Source: Stenocarpella maydis (lineage: Eukaryota; Ascomycota; Sordariomycetes; Diaporthales; Diaporthaceae). Taken from it: a stretch of DNA of 64,000 bases. The stretch covers positions 1 to 64,000 of the forward strand of contig NQMI01000075.1 of NCBI GenBank assembly GCA_002270565.1, read 5' to 3'. The notes under the pieces were generated by a model, which was not told where the DNA came from, did not search any database, and saw only the letters and a program-made list of their open reading frames with translations. The translations under genes and the position numbers were made by a program. Shown one piece after another: positions 21,149-31,960 of the stretch. Numbering within the stretch: position 1 is the first letter of the stretch; each line of letters opens with the position of its first letter.

Positions 21149-21677
21149 ATGTTCCGCATCGCTACCGCCCTGACGGCCCTCGCCGCCCTCTCCGCAGCCG
21201 CCCCTGCACCCCAGAGCGCCCGTGGTATCACCAGCGGAAGCTTGACATGGTACACGGAGGGCATCGGCCAGGCATTCACTGCTTGCGGGACCATGGACAC
21301 CCTCGCTGACGTAAGTCCAAGTGATAACCCCGTCTTCCCGGTGGGAACCGTCCTTCGGTACTCACATCTCCATCCTCTTCCTCGGCGCCACACCTCGGAG
21401 ATTTGTACCGCCCACAGTCTGACTCGAGAACTCCCTGCAGCACATCGCCGCCCTGTCCGAATCTGACTATGGCGTCTACCCAAACCCCAACGACAGCCCC
21501 GTCTGTGGCAAGAAGATTCGCATCCACGGGCCCAACGGCAACTCGGTGGTGGCCACGGTGGCTGACCGATGTGCCGGGTGTGCTGCCGGCGACGTCGATG
21601 TCACACCTGTTGTGTTCACAGAGCTTGGGTACTCCCAGGCCGTCGGGCGTGTCGGCGTCACTTGGAATTTTGAGTAA
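21149..21677 (+). CDS. Small secreted RlpA-like double-psi beta-barrel protein
   Basis: Predicted secreted protein of 136 residues. A signal peptide (MFRIATALTALAALSAAAPA) is followed by SGSLTWYTEG, a Cys (TACGTMD) and the barrel motifs YPNPNDSPVCGKKIRIHG, VVATVADRCAGC and DVDVTPVVFTELGY, with VTWNF at the end. This matches fungal RlpA-like/barwin-type DPBB proteins, some of which inhibit proteases or are expressed on hosts. Proposed exons are 21149-21310 and 21429-21677. The donor gtaagt is clear. The acceptor at ...ctcgag is the one that keeps the frame (NSLQHIAALSES), but a better-looking cag at about 21418 would read into a TGA, so the splice should be verified. Confidence 0.8.
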
Positions 21678-22261
21678 GCTTGTTACCGCCGCTTGCGTGT
21701 GAGGTTTCTCCCATGGGTCGCGAGTTGTAATTTTCATGGTCGTGACGAGAAAAGCGATTCTGTTGCCCCTTGCATGATGGATATGGGGTTTGTGAGAGCT
21801 GCTGCGCCTTGAGGTGGGAAGCAGCTCTTGGATGAGGCCAGACCCCAAGGAAATATCGTGTTACTTATTTAATGAAACCATGACAAGGCCCAAGCCATCT
21901 TACTTGGTGAAGTGTGTGGGCAGAGGTACAGTCATGGGCATCTTTCAACTTTCTAAAGATACCTGCTTAAGTGCTTACTGCATCAGATTCGGCTCTCACC
22001 GTCTTTCCAAACTCATCCCCCGCTCCGTCAATCCTGCATACAGATGCTTTTCGTTACAGGTGGAAGCAAGTACAGGACGACTTGGTGGGGCGCCTTCTGA
22101 TCCACGGCCCCCAAATGCCTCTGCTGTCCGCAGAACAAAGTCGTAAGGGTGAGGTGGGCCTTGGTTCATCAACAGGCCGTTGGCCAGACCTGATAATTCA
22201 CCATTCTGCAGCTCAGTGACCACCATTCTGGCGTTTCTCGGCTTTGGACTTTGAAGCCGCA
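21678..22261. other. Intergenic
   Basis: No gene recognised. Short frames on both strands lack domains. Confidence 0.5.
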
Positions 22262-23612
22262 ATGGATTCCAATTTGGCGACGGCGATCGCCCCGTTCCGT
22301 TTCCCGAATCTACCACAGGAGATCCGCGATGACATTTACGAAGCCACCATCTTCGACCTCAGCCCTCGTGGACTCTTCATCAGAACTTCAGACCTATCAG
22401 AATGCCGAAGCATGGACACCAACATCCTCCTAGCAAGCAAGAAAGTCCACTTGGAGGCTCTAGATGTGATCTTGCGACGGGGTCAGCTGGTCATGGTATC
22501 TGTGACACGGCTGTACGTTGATAGGCTTAGACCGCATGAACGCCTCATGACCCTTTTCACGGAATGGTCTGGCATCACCGTCCTTCACCCCAAGTACCGC
22601 GATTTCTGCATCATGAATCATCACAGTATGTGCCAATACTTTACCTGCATGTTCCACAGAGCACCTAAGTTGCTCTCATACCCCTCTTTTGTTACAAAAG
22701 CTTGCAGAAGCATACATTCGTTGACATTAGTATCTCGAAGTCAGGGAAAACATTTCACCTTGGCTCAGAACTGGTGAGAACATGGAAGCAGAATGGGGGT
22801 TCGTCCTTCACCAACGAGATATTAAGCCTTCTGCCATTCCCTAATGGGAAAATTCAGCATCAAAGCTGGACAGGTAATGGGCCCCAAGGCTACCCATGCC
22901 CTCAGTCTCCACTGTCTTCCAATTTGCGCACTCCCTAATATCGTGGCCACCTATGGTATGCAGAGGTAGATCCTTCAAGAATACCGATCCATGCTCCATA
23001 GTTTCGACAAAGTTTCGATCTGCGGTGGGGTTGCTGATCGGGACACTGGTCTACGCGCATCCATTCTGCAGGACATTCGATCCACTGCAACACTGCCCGA
23101 CTTCATCGACAGCCTCTGTGATTTGGAGCCAGGAGGAAGAGTGATTGACGATTCTGGAACAGACCGGAGACCTGGAAGCTGCAGATGTACCGTGGACTAG
23201 AACATTTGGGATATTCCATGACGCGCAAAGGACCTTCAATGCGGCCAATTCATTTCCAGAGATCCTCACTGCAAGCCCAGGTAGCCGGTTCGGCATTTTA
23301 AGTCTCTACGCGCGGCGATGGGCTCAGCTTAAGCTCTAGAATGGCTACGAGTGCACCGTCCCTATCATGAAGCTCTGGTACAAGCTGATCCGCAACCGCG
23401 CCGTTGGAGTCTATCAGCTTATTCAGAGAGGCGGCCAACTTGCAGCGAGGCATGGTCGGGAGCCATCGCCTATTCCCAAGTACATCGATTTTGTATTAGA
23501 ATGCTACGTCGAATCATACAACTCCGGGATGTTCTTTAAGCCACCCGGAGGAGAAGGAGTTGGCCTTTGCGATCTCCTTGAGGCACATCGACGAGACCTT
23601 GTCTGCCTTTGA
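22262..23612 (+). pseudogene. 2EXR-type protein, probably degenerate
   Basis: Starts with ATG at 22262 and FRFPNLPQEIRDDIYEATI, the signature of the fungal 2EXR/F-box-like family of unknown function. NILLASKKVHLEALDVILR follows. Coding-like pieces continue in changing frames: HTFVDISISKSGKTFHL (about 22708), ILQEYRSMLHSFDKV (about 22972), LEQTGDLEAADVPWTRTF (about 23154) and LWYKLIRNRAVGVYQLI (about 23370), to a stop at 23612. A gtatgtg donor at 22637 and gtaatg at 22876 suggest introns. No splicing I tried joins all pieces, and an in-frame TAG between AQLKL and NGYECT near 23338 breaks the last part. Most likely a decayed gene. Confidence 0.6.
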
Positions 23613-24738
23613 GGTGAATATAGCGGCAGAGGCAGAGGTGGAGGAAGCGGCGGCCAGGTGATGCGCAACAAATGGCTGCAAGTGGGCGAGGATCCAGACT
23701 ACTAACAAAGTCAAAAGTTTGGTCTGGAATCTGTTGCTGCTCTGGTCACCCAAATGACTGAGATAAAGTGGCTCAGAGGCAAGAGACGTTGCATTCGAAC
23801 GATCTCAGGTGATGGCAGGCATCTCCGGATCTTGCCCAGAGAGATTTGGGGTCCATGCTAAGGAAAACTCTTTTTATAACTCTTTTATAACTCTTTTATT
23901 CTCTTTTATTCTTTTCTTTTCTTTTCTTTAAAGTTGCTAGAGCAGCTCATGACTGAATAGGGAATCTCATTTTAGTAAATGGTTTTTTGACCTTATCAGA
24001 CAGGACCTCTCGTGAGGAGTGGTTGCTTGGCAGTGGTATCTGGAGGCCGCGGTCTGATGAACATTTTCCATTTGACAACTTCCACTCTAGAAATCCTCCT
24101 CCCAACTATAAAAGTTCGTGGCTCCAGATCATGGCATACCAAGCATACCCCATTGCGTCTTATGGTTATCAATGTAGAGGATCCTAGGCGGAGGAGGATG
24201 GGGCGCATGGCAAGTGCCCCTAAGAGTCGGGCGATCTGTCATCCTGCCCAGGCACTGCGTAGATGATATAGATATTGGGATTCATGAGTCCCCAGTATTG
24301 GCGGTGCTCTGTCTAATTTCGTCTTGTAACCTTGCGTTTGCAAAGTTGGTCTCGTAGTTCTATAGCTTTCTAAGGTCTCCTTAAGTAGCTACTAAAGTTG
24401 TAGCTCCTGTTGGGTCCTTGCTAAAGGTGGGATGTAGAACTGTCCTCCGTGACTCACTCGCCATCCCATTGAGAGCGGCCTAGCCAATTTTGTTTGTATT
24501 TAGCCAGTCACTGTTTGGGCCACGGCTTCGTCTAAGTTCCTTGCATGTGATTGCAGCGAGGCAATATTAACCAACTGACAGCAAGTCAGCGGTTGTGGTG
24601 ACTGCCTTTCCAGGCCAGGATCCACGGATACAAAGCCCAGCAGTCTCTGCCTTCCCCCAGACTTGCAACAATCTTCCTCCCTCAACATTTCCTTGGCCAA
24701 TTCGCAACAACTCGAATTCCTCTCGTACGTTGCCTTGT

Positions 24739-24793
<55 letters not shown>

Positions 24794-24831
24794 AGACGCT
24801 ATTTCGTTACGCTAACCTCAAGTCTATCAAG
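23613..24831. other. Intergenic with pyrimidine tracts
   Basis: A tttttataactctttt-type repeat at about 23870-23930 and a (CT)n run at 24742-24791 are the visible features. The latter lies 40 bp upstream of the next start codon. Confidence 0.6.
24742..24791 (+). repeat. (CT)n microsatellite in 5' leader
   Basis: About 24 uninterrupted CT dinucleotides immediately upstream of the small cysteine-rich protein gene. Length variation here could affect its expression; that is inference. Confidence 0.9.
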
Positions 24832-25347
24832 ATGTTCTCTTCCCGCATTCTCGTGGCCATCGTAGCCTTTGGAGCCACCACCCTCGCCTCCAACTCTACC
24901 TGCTGGTATGGGTTTCCCAGTCCTCCTCCTTGGTGTTCTCAAACGACAGAGCGTTGGGCAGATGACTAACGTACCTACTTCTCAGGCTCGGAAACATTGG
25001 CGATCCATGCTATGACCACGACACTGGCTGCTCCACCACCGGGGCCAAGGTAAGTGTTCCCTTACTCTCTACACACATTCACCCAATTATCCACCCCAGC
25101 CTGACAACAGGCCTGGCTGGTAATGCTTGGGTACAAACGGATAGAGTGCCGAGGCCAAACCTGGAGTTTATGTTCTAACCTTCATGTGTAGCTCATCTGC
25201 GCCAAGCCCAGCACCGGCATCGACGAGATGATCTTCTACGACGCCTGCTACCCTCCAGACGTCATGGCTCGCAGCGGTGCTGCCGGCCGCGGCCGCGGCA
25301 CTTGCTACTGCCTCCCTGGCGGCGAGTCTGACTGCAGCATTGATTGA
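24832..25347 (+). CDS. Small secreted cysteine-rich protein (8 Cys)
   Basis: Predicted secreted protein of 97 residues. Exons are 24832-24905, 24986-25049 and 25192-25347, all with GT-AG introns that keep the frame. The signal peptide is MFSSRILVAIVAFGATTLAS. The mature part has eight cysteines, in NSTCW, DPCYDHDTGC, LICAK, DACYPP, GTCYC and SDCSID, enough for four disulphides. No known domain was recognised. Size, signal peptide and Cys content fit a fungal effector or antimicrobial-type protein; function unknown. The short exons and clean splice sites in the midst of decayed genes argue that it is real. Confidence 0.8.
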
Positions 25348-26150
25348 GGCGGTGCCACCCATGGCCGGGCCTGCAGATCCACACCCATAAGGGTTTTCAG
25401 AACTACCGCCTGGGGGCTGGGATTAATTGCCGATAAACAAGGGAAACCATGAACTCCTTGGGAATGGTACAGGCTGCGTATGTTGGCGAGAATCCGTCAT
25501 AGGCTATTGCGGCTTTCCCTTGTCTCTGAAAGCACCTCCTGGTGCAAGCTTTAACCTCTTGCGAATGGACTGTTTCGGGCACTGACATCATGACCCATTA
25601 TTTGAAATCTGTTGTGCGTGTGATCATGTGGTCTGTCTGCCAAAAGGAACACCAGGCCTGCTTATGACCCTCGAGCTACCCAGTGTGCATGTTCATGGGG
25701 AGGTCCAAAATGCTTGCCTTTTATTCTGGTCACCCCAATTTCGGTGCCTCGATACGACGCAGAGCTTTCCCAGCTACAGTACTCAGGCTTCATCGTCAGC
25801 AGAGCAGATGACTCAAAAGCAGCAGCCTTAGGGCATTCCTCATAAGGGACCGACGTGCAAGAGGTTAGAGCTCTTGAAAATTATGAGGATTTTGTCAGCA
25901 CATGCGTTGAATGTGGAGTGGCCTATCGTAACTCTGATGCACAATGATAATCCAACCCTGGTATTGCTAGAGGACACATCGCCATGAGAGCATCTCATCT
26001 ACAAGTCATGGCCCGCTTCGCTAACCGTGCTCCAATCTGGACTACATTCAACAAGCACAAATTGGTGGGCTTACTTCTTGGGTTACCCTGCACTTCCTAA
26101 CATCCCCCGAAACACATGCCACTGTACATCACTGGTACAAGGCGACGCTC
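25348..26150. other. Intergenic
   Basis: No gene recognised. Short open frames have no domains. Confidence 0.5.
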
Positions 26151-26809
26151 AAGGGCATAGGTCAAATCTCTAACAAGATATCCAGCACATCGGCTTTTCC
26201 ACGGGACCCTTCCAACCGTGACGCCGTGGAGGCGGCCAAACGCTACGAGCAATTCCAGCTCGGGATCACGTCAGACCGGCTATTCCTGGGCCAGCAGTAC
26301 CCAGAGGTGGTCTGCAACACTAGCAGCATCGCGGTCTATGTTTGAATCCCCCAATTTACCGCCCCTGCTCCCGGTGGCATCGCCGCCTGCACCGCCAACA
26401 CGTCAGACCGGCTCTTGCCGACCTTCGTGACAGTGTCCAACACCCAGCTCAACGGCTGGACCACGGGCGTACATCGCGCCACAGTGCGTGCGGCAGCAGC
26501 TGGGTTACATCCGGGTCACCTTCCGCCCCTCGGGCGTCGTCATGGTTGCCAAATTCGGGCACCCCGTCTGCGGCGAGTACGCGCGTGCCGTCAGGGACCG
26601 GCGGCAGCGCCCGAAGCCTTCGCTATGCTACTTGGGTTTCCTTACTGAGCCGCTGGGAAGCGTGCGCGAAGATTAGGATCGAGGTCATTGGGGCGCCGGC
26701 ATGGAGCTTTGTGGACAATATCGAGTTTGGGGGCTTTGAGAAGCAGTATGACCTGCAGTCCGCGAATCGTACCGGTGGGCTGTTGAGCAGGCGAGGCACT
26801 GCAGGATGA
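26150..26809 (+). pseudogene. Degenerate coding sequence, possibly of a secreted protein
   Basis: Coding-like stretches occur in three successive frames. The first reads AVEAAKRYEQFQLGITSDRL, QQYPEVVCNTSSIAVYV, then a TGA at about 26343 followed by IPQFTAPAPGGIAACTAN. A second frame has CVRQQLGYIRVTFRPSG and FGHPVCGEY. A third has CAKIRIEVIGAPAWSFVDNI and ends at 26809. At least two frameshifts and one stop are needed to join them. The TSDRL motif appears twice (about 26268 and 26402). I do not recognise the family; beta-rich character and paired Cys suggest an extracellular protein. Confidence 0.45.
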
Positions 26810-27311
26810 GTAATTTATTGACTTGGTGGACTCTCTTCACCTCCCGAGCTTCGAAGTGCATGGTGTAAATGGCGCAAACATCTCACGCATTGTCCCACCA
26901 TGCCGGGTCCCGGAAATATGTGCCGGTGTGGACCATGGGCATCCAACCCTGCTGTGTATCTGTTTCCCCGACACAGCCCTCTTCCAATTCCAGCTTCCGG
27001 GACGGAGCCGACTAGAGGGCGGCTCCTTCGTTCGATGCAGTAAAAGGTTGTTCAGGGGAAACCAAAGCCGCCTAAGGTTGTCCCACCCCTTGCCCAGGTG
27101 CGGAAACTTGCTGTGCCGGATCCAGGAGATGCGTCCGTATGGTCATATTGCGGAAAAGGCCAGTTCTCCCTGGTTGTCCTGTCGCCATGCGCTATATAGG
27201 GCCAGCCTTCCCTTGGGTTTTCTTCCGCGGCTGGAGGCGTAGATGGGGCGGCAGTGGTGACTCCAGTATTCTCTCGGTTGAAGAGAAAGGAATCGAGTCG
27301 ATTCTAACCAA
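26810..27311. other. Intergenic
   Basis: No gene recognised. It is the 3' flank of the minus-strand transcription factor gene. Confidence 0.5.
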
Positions 27312-29838
27312 TTAATAATCAAAATCATTGCCAAAACTTATATATATGCGCAAGATGCGGGCAGGTGGTGTGGAGCCTACCCAATCAATGTCGCCGTTTA
27401 CGGCCATTTCAATCGGATCATCTGAATCTCGCTTCTTTGTGCCGGCCGAATCGAAAATGTCCATTCCAAAGTCCCACGCGATGGACAAGTCTCTTCTACC
27501 CGCTGTCCCAGTTGAAGATTCTTTGTTGTTGACTGCTGACCAGCTAGGCCCTGGCGTGTCAGATTGCTCAGAAAGTGTAGTTGAGTGAGCACTTTTAGTC
27601 GACGAGGTTGGCGCTGGTGGTTGAGTCGAAGACTTGTCGGGTGGTGAGACCTTGGTGAGTATGGTATTGAGAACTTTTATCGCATGGGCCGACTCCTTGG
27701 AGACTTGGGCTGTCCGACTCCATATTGTACGTGCCCGTTCCAGGGAGGAGACCGCGCGATCATGAAATGGCTGCGTCCTGGGAGCCACGGTATGGTAAGT
27801 ACAGGGTCCCCCAAGTTTGAGTCACTCGACCTACTTATTCCCAGAGCTTGCCACCAGGTCAAGGCAAAGACACATGGCCGCTAAGAGGAAGACGTGAAAC
27901 CCAGCGTTCGTTATCGTGTACCTCTTTTCGTACAGTCTCCCGCCGTCACGGCTCTGCCCGTCGAACTCGGCATGCAAATTCAGTAATTTGAGAGACGCCT
28001 CACGGCATGTGTCCCTTGACCGATCATAAACAGCATTTTCCCTCCCCAGTGTCAGGTAGCGCCTGTGCAGCACACACATGCCCTTCAGGTGCATGATCTC
28101 TATTATCATGCGGCGCGTGATCATGTCAGGGGCATCCGCGAAACTGCTTTCGTGAATGGGTTTGTACCGGAGGCTGGGTGGCATATCATCGTACAAGCTC
28201 CGCAGATCGGCGTCGAGGCTCATGACATCGGCGTAAGAGGGATGTGCGATTGCTATATCCTGTCTGACGATTCTGCGAAGAACTTGCACCTGTCTGCTAT
28301 AGAAGATATATGGCAGAGCTGGAGTGAAGTCGGACGCTGGTCTCGACGGCGGCAACGATGTGCTGTTCTCATTGAATTCTTCGTCGCGCAAGTTCGAAGG
28401 AAGGCGTGTGTCGACATCGTCGCCATGTACGACAGGTGGGATTCCGAGCAGGAAGCCAAAGGTCAAGTCCAGGTGTTCGAGGGTGAACCAGCTCCTACGA
28501 CGCATTTCGGTATCGAAGGGCGAGATCTTCATGTTGCAGTTTCGATTCAGATATGAGGGGTCTCGGTGATAGCCCATCCGCTGAGCCAGCCGGATGGCAG
28601 TGCCAAATGTATGCCAGCATATCGGGTCGGTATCTCGTTTCTGCATGACTAGATGCGTGACAAACAGGAGTGCAGCCTCAACAGAATACGGCTTGCCCAG
28701 AAGATGGCCACCGGAGACAAGACAACGATATGCCATGCTGCTGTATAGTTCAATTCTTTCCCTGGCGTCTGGGTCTTGGATTGCCGCTGCCCCCAGACCT
28801 TCGCAGCCGGCAGCCTTCGAGGCCTGTTGAAACACGGCGGTCGACAAAACAGAGAATAGCGTGCTGATCCATAACAAACTTGTACCCTCGGGCTCCTTCC
28901 AGAAAGACTCATACGCTCGCTGGAACTGACCCGAATGTATCGCCATCGGAATTATGTCTACATTTAGTCAACAAGCTATAATATATCCTAAAGCTGAAGG
29001 TTCCGATTGGCTCTTGACATGGATGCCTTGCGAGCAAATGCAAGGGAGTTTTGTACATACAGATTTGCTGAAAGTAGAACGTTAGGACATTATCGCACTC
29101 TGGTCTTGATGGCAAATAATCCATAATTTGCTGCGACGTAAGTGGTGTTGCTAAATCATGAGGCTGAGCAGACACGTGCTCCTGTTGTTGCTGCTGCTGC
29201 TGCTGCTGTTGTTGTTGTCGTTGTTGTCGTGGCCCTTCCTGTGCCCCATGTTGACTTCCAGGCCGCGAGAGATTCTGGGAACTGGCGGACAAATAATCAG
29301 GAGCTTCCTCGTCGACGATATCCTGCAGATGGCGTATACACTCAAGAACAGCGGCATAATTGGTGACCCCGGCATATCGCACGTTATTGCCTCCCCCTGC
29401 CGGCTGCTCCTGGGCCGAGGATTGCCCGCGCGACGCGGCTTCATCTCGGCTCGGGGCCGACGCAGCTGGCGGTGGCTCTCGTGTTGGGTCCTTCGAGGCC
29501 GAACCATTCGACCCGGGCTCCGTGATCAGCCCGTTCACAAGATCCTCAAGCTGCTGCAACCTGATTTGCATTTGCTTCCGAGGCACGGACGACATAGGGC
29601 TGCTCGCGCCAGCGGCGCCAGCGGCTCCAGCGGGTCCAAAGAACCTGCACGAGACGGCATCGCTCCTTTTCACGCACGAGGTACAAGGATGCTGGCGGTC
29701 GCACTTCAGTTTCCGAGTTCGGCACGGCACACACGAGACAACCTGCCGGTTGCGCTTGATCACTTTGCGCTGCGGGTCACCCAGTGGTGTCAGGCGAAAC
29801 ACAGACGTGTAATTCGACGTGTCGCCGTTGTTGGGCAT
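27312..29838 (-). CDS. Zn2Cys6 transcription factor with fungal TF middle domain
   Basis: Predicted nuclear DNA-binding regulator of 788 residues. Exons are 29838-29061, 28957-27835 and 27777-27312, with introns of 103 and 57 bp. The zinc cluster is at Cys36, 39, 46, 52, 55 and 64 (CX2CX6CX5CX2CX8C). A short coiled stretch follows (QIRLQQLEDLVNGL, about residues 90-103), then a run of about 14 glutamines near residue 210. The fungal-specific regulatory domain covers about residues 245-600, with FGTAIRLAQRMGYHRD and EMRRRSWFTLEHLDL as its core motifs. The C-terminus is Ser/Pro/Thr-rich. The first intron joins FQQI to YIIPMAIHS, a good domain match. The regulated pathway is unknown and no enzyme cluster lies beside it. 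Confidence 0.9.
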
Positions 29839-30573
29839 GGCTTGACACTTGCGGGCGGAATAGGGTGTGGAACATCTGCCAGCATGGGTCAGGGCTGGGT
29901 CTGGATCCCGTCAATAAGTATGCCTTCCCGGAAGAGTAGCAGTCGCTTGATGTCAGCGTCGGAGATGGTGGAGATGAGATGAGATCAGTCGGGAGAAACC
30001 CAGGCGGCCCAGAAGTCGGCGTTCGGGGATGTCCAACTTGGCTTCGGATTTTGCGGCCGGCCCGGCTGCTCCCTAAGCAGGGCCCAGACGACATTGGCAG
30101 GCCTCTGGGAATCCTGGCTTGCGCCGTTTGGTGACGCAAGCTGATATTCGCGGCATGGCTACGAGTGTGGCTGAAATGGCAGTGGATGTGGTCTGCAGGT
30201 CAGACTGAGCATGGATGGATGGCGTGGTTGTGTGCCAAGGGTGTGAGCCAGCAGCCTGCCATTGAGCCTCGCGATAGATCTAGCAGCCCACACATATCCG
30301 TCTTTCATTTCCCAGACGGGGCACCTCCCACCCGAAATAACGACGTCTTTCATTGCACGTGGATGCACAGTCTGGACATGTCTTGGGGGGATTTGCGACA
30401 AAGGCACTCGAACCAGCTCAAGTCGCGCATTGCACCCGACCTGGCACGAGCGCCTCCTTTTGCTGAGTCCGTTTTACACGTTTCCATTAATAAACCGATA
30501 GCTGAACGCCCTCTCATGAGACATGCTTTTCCTAGCCACATTCCCTTTCGTCAAGAATCGGGTCCAAGTTGCA
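29839..30573. promoter_or_regulatory. Promoter region of the Zn2Cys6 gene
   Basis: Spacer between the transcription factor start (minus strand) and the end of the p24 gene, also minus strand. It should contain the TF promoter and the p24 3' UTR. No operator was recognised. Confidence 0.45.
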
Positions 30574-31368
30574 TCAAGTCAGCTTCTGCTTGATGAAGAA
30601 CGACCGCAGATGGGATAGCTGCCAAGCACACGTTCCTCCCAGGATCACCAGCTGGATCAGCATCCATCGAACGACACGCGAGTTTGTAGCCTCAGATTGG
30701 TCGCGGAATTCGGCTTCTCGTTCCTGTTATACCAGTCAGTCATCTGCGCTCGCGCCTTTGGTGAACTGAGAAGAGTTGTGCCAGACATACTCGTTGGAAG
30801 ACCTGTTCCCTTCGAATGTCCTGCAGTCGCGAGTTGAGGTCCTTGACTCTAGACTGGATGTCCTGCAGCTTGTCCTTGTCCGAGCTCTCGATCGCGCTTG
30901 ACTCTCCGATGGTCATGTCGAGGGTCAGCTTGATGCCGCCGTTGGGGTTGGAAGTGCTGAGCCAGCCGGTGTTGCCGCTGTCGGAGGACGGAGTGAAGCA
31001 AATCTTGTGGTCGCCGGCCTCATGCGCAGTGAAGGTGAAGCGCCCGCCGGAACCGCCCTTTTGGGAGACTATTCGGTGGTTGTTATCGAATAGTTCCTGG
31101 TGACAGAATATGTCAGCGAAGGATAACCAAACACCCGGGGCCTTAAACGGCGTACATCAACGGTAATAAAGATGCTGATGCCATCGTGCTTCCACCACGC
31201 GTTCCTCTTGTCATCGTACTCCTCGGCTGTGTAGTGCCCGACCACCAGGGTGTCCTTGGGAAGCTCCTCGTAGAAACACTTCTGGGTGGTGCCGTCGAGA
31301 TAGAAGTAGAGCGCCTGGGTGACCTGGGCCAGGGAACTCAGCCCCAGGAGAGGGAGGAAGGCTCTCAT
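30574..31368 (-). CDS. p24 family (emp24/TMED) cargo receptor, Erp1-like
   Basis: Type I membrane protein of COPII/COPI vesicles between ER and Golgi, 222 residues. Exons are 31368-31156, 31096-30791 and 30723-30574, with introns of 59 and 67 bp, all phase 0. The signal peptide ([19 protein letters not shown]) is followed by [18 protein letters not shown]. The GOLD domain has its two Cys (QKCF and HKICF) and [15 protein letters not shown] coiled coil follows ([17 protein letters not shown]), then a membrane helix near [11 protein letters not shown]. The cytosolic tail [11 protein letters not shown] has the FF and Lys signals for COP binding. The ALYF start and tail fit the alpha subfamily (TMED4/9, yeast Erp1/5/6). 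Confidence 0.93.
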
Positions 31369-31960
31369 GGTATCGGGTGCGCCGTTCTGTTTCGTTGTGC
31401 GTTGAGTATCCTCGCAGGCCGATCGACAAGTGGTTCTCCGTCTTCAACCACCGAATATTCGGAGACTTGTGTGTTTGGGGGATCAATGTCGGGATCACCG
31501 TCGTCGACGTGGGTCAAAAGGTCGTTCAGACAACACTCGATGCATAGCTCGCGGAGCTGGAGCCAAAAGAGACACGTTCCTGCAAATCCCTGCCAGGGTT
31601 CTTTGGCCGCCCAGCTTCCACAAGCTACGGAGTCGAGCTCTCTCGGCCGGCACCTGGCACATTTCGCTGATGCAGGCGCCGCCTTTTGGTCCGTGCTCTG
31701 CACCAATGATAGCATTTGGCAGGGCAGGCCAAATTCAGATCTTTTAGGCTGGAGGGGCGCGTATTAGAGGCTGGATTTCGCCAGACTGCTCTGCATTCGC
31801 AGCGTCATCAGAACCTCCATCCGACTCCCATCCACTTCCGTCGAATTCGCCTGTTTGGCCATCATCCGTATCGTGATCCAACCCCAATGTCTCATCCAAT
31901 TACCCACCTCTTCTTATCATAGTTTGATACCCAAGGCCTTGTGACCGACCCACCCTCATC
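31369..31960. promoter_or_regulatory. Shared divergent promoter, p24 / SWC4
   Basis: 592 bp between the start codons of the minus-strand p24 gene and the plus-strand SWC4 gene. This head-to-head arrangement implies a bidirectional promoter region. No specific site was recognised. Confidence 0.6.
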
